From positions 675,001-739,000 of the forward strand of contig NC_134754.1 in the NCBI RefSeq assembly GCF_050436995.1: a stretch of DNA of 64,000 bases, in the 5' to 3' direction. The stretch comes from Anticarsia gemmatalis (lineage: Eukaryota; Arthropoda; Insecta; Lepidoptera; Erebidae). The position numbers and the translations under genes are program-made. This document shows, one piece after another, positions 50,219-61,149 of the stretch. Positions within the stretch are counted from its first letter, which is position 1, and each line of letters begins with the position of its first letter. Below the pieces are notes generated by a model, which searched no databases, had not been told where the DNA came from, and was given only the letters and a program-made list of their open reading frames with translations.

Positions 50219-50488
50219 TCTATACTAATATTATAAAGCTGAAGAGTTTGCCTGTTTGTTTGATTGTTTGTTTGTTTGAACGCTCTAATCTCAGGAACCA
50301 CTTGTCCGATTCGAAAAATTTTTTCAGTGTTGGATAGCCCATTTATCGAGGAAGGCTATAGGCTTCGGATATAACATCACGCTACGGTCATTAGGAGCGG
50401 AGTAGCAAAGAAAAATGTTACAAAAATGGGGAAAATTGTGACCCATTTTCTCTTATGTGACGCAAGCGAAGTTGCGCGGATAAGCTAG
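50219..50488 (+). mobile_element. Non-autonomous Helitron between duplicated flanks
   Basis: TCTATACTAATATTATAAAG to CTAG, with the hairpin CGCAAGCGAAGTTGCG near the end. It is bracketed by two copies of a roughly 78-bp sequence (see findings). Confidence 0.8.
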
Positions 50489-50584
50489 TTATCCATACTT
50501 ATAAAATAAAAACGAAAGTGTTTGTCTGTAACGTTGTTTACGGCGACTTCGACTGTTCATATGGTTTATCTAGGAGATAAACTT

Positions 50585-50825
50585 GCCGTAGCCAGTTGCG
50601 TTTACCGATAAGTAAACGATCTGCGGGTTAAGCAAACCTTAGAGCGGTCATTCCATAGGTGGGTGACCGCATAGTGGTATTTGAACTGGGCGTCACCGTG
50701 CTTCGGAGGGCATGTAAGAAGTCTGTCCCGGTGGTTGTCAATTAAGATAATCGTAGTAAAGCCACGTCAAAGGCCTTTCGGGCGGCTTGAACAACTTTGA
50801 CACTAGGTTGACCACTAACCATACT
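50585..50825 (+). repeat. 5S-derived SINE, copy H
   Basis: Full-length plus-sense copy, GTAGCCAGTTGCGTTTACCG to CACTAACCATACTATTAATAG. Confidence 0.8.
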
Positions 50826-51907
50826 ATTAATAGTAGTTAGTAGTAGTAGAATTTAATATTCATTATCAATTTCAGCATGCCTTAAGTTACATTGGTCTAA
50901 TACAAATTACTTCTACATATAAGTAACTACCCAATCTTCTATAACATAAATCAATAACCGGTTTGTAACCGAACTACATAATATTTAATCTACATTATGG
51001 CTTGACTTTTAAAGTGCAGCCTTCGGTAGAATCTCCCACGTTAAATGTCATACATATCTCCCGGGTATACATGCATTTAATCACTTAATGTAGTACTAAT
51101 TATGAGTTAACTTACTAATTTGACAGGTGATCGTGAGGATGATTGAATTGGGGGTTTTTTGAAGGTAATTTTATATGTAAGTTTAGTGTGGTGTATACTA
51201 ATTTTAAGTGACTTAAAAATGGGGGGAGGCCTCTCAATTCGTCGAAAACTTTTGCTTAGATAATTGTGACAATATAGTATTACAATTGAAATGAAAATAC
51301 AGATTTTTGCTAGGTTACATTGATTAATATTTACTAACTGATAGACTTGGCTATTTTCTGGCACGCAATTTTGTGAGAGTTAATAATTATTATGTTTCCG
51401 AGGTAGATTTTATGAAGGAGTAAATAACGTATGTTTTGACCATAGGTTTAAAACTATCTTTATACTAAATCTCACTAAAATTAGGTACAGTAGTTTACCC
51501 ATAAAAGCGTAAATGACATACAGACTTTTGCGTTTATAATATCAGCATGGATTAAAATCTTTGTGACCTAAATGGGCGTATATCCGACATTCACTTTCAA
51601 AGCTATAATCCTATCATCATATCGAAAAAATACTATTATTATATTACTTTTAAGTAAAAATACATATTAAACAAGCCTCTTCAAAACCAATTACTGTTTC
51701 ATAATATTAAATAATATAGTATTATACAATAATAAGATAATAAAAAGAGCATTTCGTGCGTTTACTGTGAATAAAACTCAAGGTACAATGTCAGTACGAG
51801 GTCGAGACTGCATCAAATATAGCTTAGCAGTTTATACGAAAATTTATTACAGATGTTTTGTTGGTAAGCTTCTTTAAGGATATGATCGTACATTATTTGA
51901 CATTATA

Positions 51908-52010
51908 ACTAGTGAACTCACCCGACTTCGTCCGGGTATAGTACATTTTCATCCCGTTGATACTATTTCCGTGGGTGTTATGCGCGTACATACATTTTAG
52001 TAACTAATTT
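51908..52010 (-). mobile_element. Helitron 3' end of another family
   Basis: The minus strand ends CCCGGACGAAGTCGGGTGAGTTCACTAG, a hairpin (CCCGGACGAAGTCGGG) just before CTAG. The 5' boundary was not resolved. Confidence 0.5.
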
Positions 52011-52118
52011 TTATTTATTTAAATAGATTTTCAAGAGAGTTATAAGGCTACAAAATGTATATTTTACATATTTTGCTTAAAAGAAGTTAGTTATTAGACC
52101 GTGAAAAAATAAAAGTTT

Positions 52119-52191
52119 TGGAGGCGCCGGGTATCGATCCCGGTACCTCTCGCATGCTAAGCGAGCGCTCTACCATCTGAGCTACGCCCCC
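52119..52191 (-). tRNA. tRNA-Ala (anticodon AGC)
   Basis: The minus strand folds as a complete tRNA. The acceptor stem is GGGGGCG/CGCCTCC with the G3:U70 pair that defines alanine tRNAs and discriminator A at 52119. The D arm contains GTAGCTCAGATGGTAGAGC (A-box), the anticodon stem-loop is CTCGC-TTAGCAT-GCGAG with anticodon AGC, and the T arm is CCGGG-ATCGATA-CCCGG (B-box GATCGATACC). There is no intron. TTTTATTTTTT directly downstream is a good Pol III terminator. The gene looks functional, unlike the eroded tRNA-like SINEs of the window. Confidence 0.97.
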
Positions 52192-53424
52192 GGTGATAAA
52201 AGTGATGAATTTACTGATCTATAACTATATGTCAACTTATTACAGTCGAATAGTTCTAATTCAGGGTTTGGAATTATCAAAATATTTTTTTATTGATAGT
52301 TGTTATCAAAAGGAACAGAAGATAGGATTTCATATTTGCTTGTAAATCTTGATTAATAAATTAAACAAAAAATACATTTTAAATAATATTTTAACTAACA
52401 ATAAATCTGTTATTTTATGGCCTTGTACCTAATACCTATTATAATATTTTTGTTATCATCAATACTGAAATTAATTATTTTTAATTATTACATAAGTTAA
52501 AACCATTTATTCTCTTATCTGGACCTGACTTCTTAGTTTAGTTTAGTCTATAGTCCGATCGCACTATAGACACACTAAACGGACTAACTAAAACTGGGCA
52601 CAGGACGGACCAAGCGAGTACGTGTAATGTATGACAATGCTGGTCACGCCTTTGGATATAACAAGCGTGAAGTTTTAATAAAAAAATATACTCTTAAGCA
52701 TCAAACAAACAATGTTACAAGGAAGGGTTATTACATAAGAAGACAACACGAAGTCATAATTATTGTATGTTATAAAATAATTATGTACAATTATATCTAC
52801 TCATAGGCTCGTACATCCTCGTAATTATAAAGGCTATGTTGAGAAGCTTTGCATACATTAAATTGTTATATAAAGGGCGCGCTTACATACATAATTATAT
52901 GCATAGGTACCTATATCTTATTCTACTGCACTATTTAAATAACTAAGTGGCCCTTGCAACCCTGGCAACCCCTTGAAGAGTAATTTGGGCAAAGGAAAAA
53001 ATAAATACATGGGATTCATTTTTAGACAAAAATATAGCCCATGCGACATGCATCAACTATATTTACGTAAATTAACAAATCAAAGTGGTCTAACATAACC
53101 AATTTCATCACCACGCCAGATTTCATCAAAACCATTTCAGTAGTTTAGCCATTAAAGATCTTGAACTGGCTATAACTTTTGGATATAGAGGAAAATCATA
53201 GAGCTTTCTAAAATATGCAAATAGCAAGACCCTAGATTGATCAGTGGCTTATTTTGTTAATTAATCTAACCCTAAGCGAATAAAGTAAGAGAATGAAACA
53301 TAGTTCACCAGTAGTCCGCGTAGGGCAATTAGTAGTGTCACACTATGACATCATCGTACCTTCAAAACCTTAACCCCCTAAACTAGTCTCCATCATAATT
53401 ACACTACGGATCCAACAGCAATTA

Positions 53425-53470
53425 GGGTCAGAGGTCAGCCCTGTTGACCTTCCACCTTGGCCCAAGGTCA
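53425..53470. promoter_or_regulatory. Nuclear-receptor half-site cluster
   Basis: GGGTCA-G-AGGTCA (53425-53437) is a DR1 element. TGACCTT (53445-53451) and AAGGTCA (53464-53470) are monomer-type sites, the last two forming an ACCTTGGCCCAAGGT palindrome. This is four half-sites in 46 bp, in unique-looking sequence 2.4 kb before a possible first exon at 55914. Confidence 0.4.
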
Positions 53471-54559
53471 CGGGTATCTTCAATATGTTATAATAACAAC
53501 AAAAAGCGTAATTATAGAACAATGCACGTCAACGCTGATGTCTGTCGATATTTAGTTAATTGATGATGCCACTATGATATGTGTGAAGTTGGGAACAAAT
53601 TTTCCAAGATGTCTGCTGATGATTGATTTAGTTTACCTCTACGAAATAAAAGCGTAATTGTCAGTGAGCAGAATTTTAGGGTACTGCTTCTCGTCTGCTG
53701 GAAAAGTGGTATTCTTATTATTTGTATTCATAACATTGTTATTCACGTCTCTTTTTCAAGGAAGTATTGATAAAGGTGTACCAAATGCACCCACGTTTCG
53801 TCAATTATAATGTTAATCCCATGTAATAAATGACGAGATTACTGTTATACATCAGACACGTTAGCAAACGCAAAGCTATTGTTGGGAATATAAAAAAAAC
53901 AATAACTCAAGTATAAAGTGCTACTTTAGCTCATGATCAGCGTTGCACATACCACTACCTAGACCAGAGAGGTATTTTTCAAGGTTACGTCCCCAAAGCC
54001 AAAAAATAGGATAGGTAACAAAGACTGGTGATTTTTTCTAGAAGCTGATACCTGTGCAACCAGGCATTGTGCCAGTTGTAGTTACATAATGTAAGCCTTT
54101 CTACACATGACCTCCACTATCAATAACATGGCCCATATTATCCACGTGTAAAGTACTAATTAACATATTAATATAATCACTTTAATGATGTTTTTACAAC
54201 ACACAAAAGTAATTCAAAATTGTGTACTTTGAAACATTTTCGTTAGGTAATGTGGTCTTATTACCATTTCAATTGATTTTGAGAACAAAAGAATAATATA
54301 TGTGCTAATATCCGTTGCAAAATGTGACGAATTTTGAATCGATATTGTTGATTTTATTATAAGGCTTGTTAAAACACCCGGGTTTTATTGTGTTTGAAAC
54401 AATTTATTCGGAACATAAGGAATATCTTTATAGATACATGATGTGTTTGACTATTTTAAATAACTTGAGAAAGTCGTACAGGCAGTTTTGAAGCTATGAA
54501 GATTTTATTAGGTACAAAGGACATGCGGCAAGGTTAGTCTCAGACCTGGAGTCTTTTAA

Positions 54560-54775
54560 ATATTAAATGCTGCTATACCGCTACCATTGCGTCGGGAGAT
54601 CGTGAGTTCGATTCCCACACGGGACAATAATTTGTGAGTTCCGCAAATAATAGTTTCAGCTCCGGTTGTACTCTGTGTCCGTTGTTTGTATGTTTGTAAA
54701 AGTTCCAGCAACACAAAAGCAATTCTCGGTGCGGAGTTTCTTTCGAAATGAAATAAAGAAAATTAAAAGTGTGCG
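54560..54775 (+). repeat. tRNA-derived SINE (family 1)
   Basis: GCTACCATTGCGTCGGGAGATCGTGAGTTCGATTCCCACACGGGAC, then the family body with CTCTGTGTCCGTTGTTTGTATGTTTGTAAAAG. Confidence 0.7.
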
Positions 54776-55369
54776 CTGTTCTTTTTAATGGCCGTCGTCC
54801 GAGTCAGTTGCATAAAGTTATGCAATTTTATAATAATGACTTGCAGTTTACTCAGTGTAATGTGTTCAGCTGGCTGTGTTTGTTTCAATATTAAAAACTA
54901 CCTAAATAAATAATCTAGACAAATATTGTAAAAGCGAGAGACTGGAAAGATCCAACAGTAACTGTAAGAGTGGAGGTTCGGGCTTTACGAATTACTGTAG
55001 ATTTTGATGAAGAGTAAAGATAGCTGAAAAATAATTTTACAAAAACTTTTTTATAAGTAAAGCCTTAAATGTTTTAAAAACCCATATTTTAAGCGGATGG
55101 AGCCGGACCAGAATTTCGCGTAAACCGTTCTTTACACGGTTGTGATAGACTACATTCTGAAGACTGCCGAAAGACTTATGAAATATGCCAAAGTGTATTT
55201 TCATTCTTGCCTTACTTTGCCGTGATGATAATGGGTGTTGTGCTTAAGGATGCATTTTCATAAATGCGGAGCTTGGCAGAGTAAAGTGTAATGGATCGCG
55301 CAGTGACTGAATTATGTGTTGTGCATGTGTTGTGTAAAATTTGCAGAGATCAGATCAAATCTGACGACC

Positions 55370-55650
55370 ATCTTATATATATCGAGTTCCTCCGTGTTTC
55401 GGAAGGCACGTTAAATTGTGGGTCGCGGGTGTCATTTTCGGAGATCTTTGACAATCGTTAAACAGTAGTCAGAAGCTTGAAAGTCTGACCACCAGTCTTA
55501 CCGAAGGGGATACCCTGGTGTTATAACTCAGGTACCTGAGTTGTAGAGGTCAGATAAGCAGTAGCTCCATATAAAACACTAGTATTCAGTTGCATCTGTT
55601 GAGACGGGAAACTGACTCTAACATAGCTTGGAAGAAAGGCAAAGCTGAAA
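55370..55650 (+). repeat. Lepidopteran retroelement 3' tail
   Basis: The order GGCACGTTAAATTGTGGGTC..., GTCATTTTCGGAGATCTTTGACA, TTGAAAGTCTGACCACCAGTC, TTACCGAAGGGGATAC, GGTCAGATAAGCAGTAGCTCC and CAGTTGCATC is a very widespread lepidopteran repeat. It shares its opening with the 3' half of the 5S-type SINE group. Confidence 0.6.
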
Positions 55651-55913
55651 CAAAAAAAAACATTATTTTCAACAAAATTATACGTCTTAAATATACATAG
55701 TAATACATTTAGAATATTCTGGATTATGATTCCAAATAAGGTATACAATATCACTTGTCAAAACACTCTCTCAAGTATGTTTTTTTATTTGTTCTCAAAC
55801 ATTATATTAATATTATTGACAGAGGCCTACGTCAATTTAATATGAAAAGTTATTTAAGCCTTTTTAATTTGCCTTAAGAACCAGTTGAGTTGCAGAACCA
55901 AAAGGACCTCGCA

Positions 55914-55951
55914 ATGGCGTTTACTTCTGCAATTGTCGTTCTTCTTTCACT
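55914..55951 (+). CDS. Possible signal-peptide first exon
   Basis: ATGGCGTTTACTTCTGCAATTGTCG... encodes MAFTSAIVVLLS plus two bases, followed by the donor GTAAGT at 55952. The context CGCAATGGCG is good for initiation. A TTATTTAAG TATA-like box lies near 55847 and an ACCAGTTG initiator-like site about 31 bases on. The residues are hydrophobic as in a secretory signal. No downstream exon was found before 64000, so the protein cannot be named; a member of a secreted family such as JHBP/Takeout or a chemosensory protein is possible. Confidence 0.35.
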
Positions 55952-56100
55952 GTAAGTACAAATTTTATTTAAGCTTGATTTATAGGAGTAGGCCAGTCTG
56001 TAATTTAGAGGTTTGCAACGTCTAGATTTTATAAGACCTATCAAATTTATTTAATAACCTATCTCTTTTTGGTTTTGAATTTATTTATGTACATCAATTA

Positions 56101-56945
56101 GGGTTTCTCATTTCTCGACTAATTTTTGTTCCCGAAAACCGAGACTTCTCGAGCCCCTATTCCCGGGAATTCCCGGGAAGTCGAGAATTCGATAAAACCT
56201 ATTAAATACATATTGAAAACATTATAAAATTGATTAAATCACATTTTCGCTAACAACAATTAGTGAATGTTAATGAGTCAAACAGCTCAAAAATTATAAT
56301 ATTTATTGTCTATCTAGTCTATCTACATATAAAACTACTTGTACTGACTGACTGATTGAATGACTGATAATTATCATCGCACATCCTAAACTATACAAGT
56401 TAGAAACATGAAATTTGGACAAGGGGTGCATTTTATGACGTACACAAGTTAAAGATAAAACAATCACAATCACTTATTTAAATTTCTTCACAGAGTTAAA
56501 TTTTTTTTAAGGAATTTGGGAACTAGACTAAAATATAAGAACGAAATTTAAATTGGCAAACCATCAAACATGCACTTTTAAAATTTGCAATTTACATATA
56601 AATGGGTACTTTAATACGACACCGGGTATATTAAAGAACCGAATTATCAAAAGTCGAAGTACATTTTTTTTGTATTTAAGGTATATCTGGGGTTTTTTAG
56701 GTAGTATATTATTCAGATCCACTGGGTATAACAGTCAAAATGTTTTATTAAAATACTAATTATCTTGGTTGTTGACGAAAATATAATTTTAGTAATAATA
56801 AAATCAGGAATCAGCTCGAAACTACTAATTTTATGGCTTCTCTTATATTTCTCGACTTTCCGGGTACTCGACCAATTTTTTCCCGTCTCGACATAGACCA
56901 AATTTCCCGGGAATTCCCGGATCGAGACTTCTCGATGAGAAACCC
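56101..56945. mobile_element. 845-bp DNA transposon, non-autonomous
   Basis: The termini GGGTTTCTCAT are inverted copies, flanked by TA (56099-56100, 56946-56947). Both subterminal regions carry CCCGGGAATTCCCGG palindromes and TCTCGAC motifs. The middle contains a GACTGACTGA...-type repeat. There is no transposase frame. Confidence 0.7.
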
Positions 56946-57659
56946 TAACTCCAATAGAGAGTTTTATGAAATTAGATGCTCAGAATATAGGATAGCATAA
57001 TTATTGGTAATTGACCTACATATACAATATTCAATTTACAATAAAGCAATAAAAACGTAAATTGATGTTTGTTAGAGAATCACTGCTAAGGGAATGAAAA
57101 ACCCATTTTCTATTCAGGCGCATCATTCTGCAAAATAAGTATATAATAAAATTACCGAAATGATGTACTTACTGTTTTTTTAAATTCTATTATACACATA
57201 CTTTAACTTTTTATGTTTAACTTCATATAATTTTACTATTTATCTAGTAAGTGCAAAATGTCCTAAGTTCAAAGTCTTCGTGAATAAACGAGTTTTCATA
57301 TAATGCAATTAAACGGACAAAACAAATTGGGTTCGTTGTTATATCACACCTATTATGTCGGTAATTAAACGCATTCTTTCATATTTTAGCCAAACGTTGT
57401 CACAACAAGGTCTTTATTTAAAGCATTTAGTACATTGAGGTGTAACATTCAATATACGTGAACTTTACCTTTTAGGTGTGAATATGTTTTCTCATTCGTA
57501 CTAGGGTTTTCTATGCATGGTGAGGCCAGCGGAAGAATGTGTGAAAAAAATGTCTGTAAATGGAAAATGTATGTAAAGGCAAAACATAAAAAGATTACAA
57601 GTTTTTAGGTTTTGTAATGATTTGGAAATGAATAATTCCTAAAACCTTGCATGCTTGCG

Positions 57660-57770
57660 AGCTTTAACCATATTAGAAAAATCCCATATCGCATAAGACC
57701 TGTGTAATTAACAAAAGGCCCCTCTCCGAAAGGAGGCCCCGCCAGCAGTAAAACATTGAAACATTTACGG
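57660..57770 (+). repeat. LINE/SINE-tail repeat (cousin family)
   Basis: CGCATAAGACCTGTGT...AACAAAAGGCCCCTCTCCGAAAGGAGGCCCCGCCAGCAGT parallels 44280-44395. Confidence 0.5.
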
Positions 57771-58127
57771 GTGAAAATTAATAATTGTTTGAACGTTAAA
57801 AATAGTGCTATGTCTTGAGAATGCAATATGAAATATTGCATATTATATTTATTATGTGGGCTGTTCTCAACAAGACTGTCCAATCACCATAACGCATGAA
57901 CATCCTAACACCTCTCATTAACAAGAACTTGATACAAAATGACGTAATGACGATGATTGATGATTGTTGTCACTAATTACGATTGATGACCAATTACTGC
58001 CATTTGGCTGCCACCCGATAGTGGAGCTGCTTTGAGCTGGCGCCGTCACTAGGACGCAAGAACGGAATGATGGCGCCGAGCTTTGCTACACCAGGGCTTA
58101 GGTACTCCTCATTTCACTTATGAAAAA

Positions 58128-58377
58128 CTAGCTGACCCGCGCTTCGCTGAACTTCGCTTGCGTCACATAAGAGAGAATGGGTCAAAATTTTCGTCGTGTT
58201 TGCAACATTTTTAACTGGTACTGTGGTTCTATTGGTTGTAGCGTGATGATATAGCCTGTACCCTTCTTCGATAAATAGCTATTTAACACTGAAATATTCA
58301 AATCGGACCAGTAGTTCCTGTGATTAGCGCGTTCAAACAAACAAACAAACTCTTCAGCTTTATAATATTAGTATAGA
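58128..58377 (-). mobile_element. Non-autonomous Helitron (250-bp family), complete
   Basis: On the minus strand it runs from TCTATACTAATATTATAAAG (58377) to GCGCGGGTCAGCTAG (58128), inserted between A and T, as Helitrons do. It carries a (TTTG)n run near the 5' end and a hairpin before the CTAG. Confidence 0.82.
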
Positions 58378-59980
58378 TCGGCGAAATCTTTCAGCATTAG
58401 TGGAGCTATTGTTCATCTTGGAAATAATTTATCCAGGTGCGTAAAGGCCAACTATATTAATTATCTTGTGATGTCTTACCATCCACGCAGGTGGACAAAG
58501 TGAAATAAACTCGCTATATCGGAGATATTATCCGTGCAAGTTTAGTAAAGACGGTATGTGAGACCAATACAGGGTTTTTAACCCTAGAAAGATAATCATA
58601 TTGTATAGTAGTGAAAAGATACTCATGCGTAATATTGACTCACGCTCGTCGTTATATTTCAAAATCGGTGCAACTTACCTTATTGACACGCCACACAGTA
58701 GCCCGCAGTGACCAGTGAAATGTCCGAAACGCACAGGCGATGCATTCGTGATATTAAGAAAGATAGAGTGATATTTCGCAATGGGTCCGCTCCGCTCGCA
58801 ATGGGAACCGGACTTTACCTTTCCGTAGATCGTTGCGTGTGTGGCTGGCATAACCTTTCTTCATTCTTAGAGGAAAAAACTCTTGCCCTGCAGATAGGCA
58901 GCAATTTATTTCTTTATTTGGAAGAGGAGTTCATGTAAAAGCGTGATCAAATGGGTAAAGAAAGAGCTAGAATTGTAAAAACTCTTTCTACATTTTCCGT
59001 AGGTTTTTTAACACTTAATTTATTTCCAAAGGTAAACATAAAAACCAATTAATTAAATAAGGAAAACAAACTGAATTAAATTACACTTTCACTCATTATT
59101 GACACAGCGCATACATCGTAAATTTTCAAACCGATATACTATTCCATTTTAATATCTACACCACCCACAATAAAGTCGAAAAAGCGATAACAGCGTCTGT
59201 TGACAGTCTGCAACTTTTTTATTCTCTTCATTGTACTATTTCGGATTTTATAGTTATTAAGCTAAGGTTCAATATGCCTTGATAGATTTTCTTGTAGTCT
59301 TGAATTTAATCATGTTTACCGGTGCATCACAAATACTTTGTTTATCCAATAAATATGCAATTATTATGAATTTATGTGTAATGGTAGATCTTATCGAAGA
59401 TTCAATTAACTATTACTTATGTAATAAATATTCTATAAATATTAATTTGCACCTCGAAGTTATTTGGGTTAGGTTTTAATGGTTACTAAAAGGTTTTATA
59501 TTATAAACTGGAAGTTATGTATTATCCAGTCAAGAATATTTTAAATCCAATAATACTCATGCCGCTTCTGAGTTAAAAGAACGAAAACGAAAATTGATAC
59601 AAATTAAAGTCGGCTACAAGTCGGCCTGAAGATTAGTTACGGCCCGATAGACATGGTCATACACTCGCACTGTTTTAAATGTCATCATAACCAATAAAAA
59701 AATAATATGAAGGACTTTTATATATACATTTTACTTCTAATTTTCCTGGAAAAAAAAATTGTATACGTATATGTCCAAGCAAACAGCTGGTTTCCTATAA
59801 ATCTGTCTAAAACACAGCGATGCCCAATGAACCATCGTGTCATCAAGTATGTAGCAACATTACCGGACGAACATTACCGCTGCGTAACATTCTCATCAAG
59901 CAAGATGACGTTACAACACTGCCAAATAATAACCAATGTCACTCACTTGAAACTAAAGTTTTTCACGTTTTTTTTTCTTA
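58378..59980. other. Stretch without supported features
   Basis: The open frames here (for example 58708-58938 and 59707-60063) have no family resemblance and no splice or promoter support. Confidence 0.45.
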
Positions 59981-60459
59981 TATATGTTACTGTAAAAGCC
60001 CGACCGGTGGTAAATCCTAAGATTTTCCGGTATAACCTAAGATTTACCAACTCGCAATGGTAAAAGTCCGAACAATTCTTTTATTTCGAACTTTTACCTA
60101 TATTCACTTGATGATGTCGAGATGTCGCCGGAGCCCCGCTTCGCGGGGCTCCTCCTACTGGGTGGTTAAAAAAAAATAACCACGAAGGCTAAGGTGGGAG
60201 CTTCGCTTCGCTCGCTCCCACCTTAGCCTTCTAACCTAACCTACCCATGTCGCTGTGCCCAAAACTCCTTCTTTATAACTATGTCACAGTATATAACTAT
60301 ACTGTGAAATAGTTATAAACATAATTATGAAGGAGGATTTTTTATATACCGTAACATAGTTTTTAAACTCGGACTTTTACCATTGAGAGTTGGTAAATCT
60401 TAGGTTTTACCGGAAAATCTTAGGATTTGCCACAGTTCGGGCTTTTACAGTAACATATA
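59981..60459. mobile_element. Nested-hairpin MITE
   Basis: The outer arms, TATATGTTACTGTAAAAGCC...TAAAAGTCCGA (59981-60071) and its inverse (about 60368-60459), are about 90 bp. Inside lie a 10-bp stem (60130-60152), a 7-bp stem with A-rich loop (60162-60183), an 18-bp perfect stem (60184-60201 with 60214-60231), and an imperfect ATAACTAT/ATAGTTAT stem (about 60276-60318). No ORF of its own. Confidence 0.8.
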
Positions 60460-61149
60460 CATGTATACCTACATAAGAACGACAGGCATACCTGCTTACA
60501 CAAGAGACTGCTCATGTGGTCTGAGAGGTCGCGTATGCAACTGCTAATCCCTAGGTCTCAGTTTTGATTTCGTGGCTGGACAAAATGCTAACTGGCTTTT
60601 CTAGCTTCCGTTGAAAGGTTCTATAAACTGTATCTAGAATTTAGTAACGTGCCCGGCATACTGGCCATAAACTCGACTATTACATGGGATTAATAGTATT
60701 AACGGGGAAACATGCTATTCCATACAATTCTGTCTATACCTTCGGGTATAACAAGTGTAATGTTATAAAATAATAATGATCTTGATAGTTAGAAGACGCT
60801 TACTATAAGCGTAAATTAGCTAAAATATTTGCTCAAATAGGCCTTGAATAGCAAGATGTAAAGTAACTTGCGAATCGTGGGACATAAACCTACATCCTTT
60901 AATACAATTTGACTTAAACACATAGAGTAACTTTACACGCAAGCAATTTAAATTAAACCTTGAAATTGTAAAGCTAAAGTTCAGTTTGGTTCAAAGGTTT
61001 ACAATGTAATGTGACAATAACAAGATTCCCGCGTAAAATAATGGCTGTGCGTTTGCGCTTGCAAAATGTTTCATAGATCAATTCATGTTAGACATACAGA
61101 AGCGACCTTTAGTTTGGTTTCTAATGAACCAAGAGTTTAGTAGATGTTT

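Larger units (their letters stand above)
52200..55880. other. Non-coding stretch
   Basis: Apart from the half-site cluster, a tRNA-derived SINE (about 54560-54775) and a retroelement tail (about 55370-55650), I see no gene or RNA here. Confidence 0.5.

Noticed and set aside
58475..58482. Another ATG|GTAAGA on the minus strand
   Set aside because: Such an 8-mer is expected about once per 64 kb by chance, and it is 24 kb from the next coding exon.
59707..60063. 118-codon ORF with a hydrophobic start
   Set aside because: Its second half runs into the arm of the nested-hairpin MITE, and there is no family resemblance or promoter.
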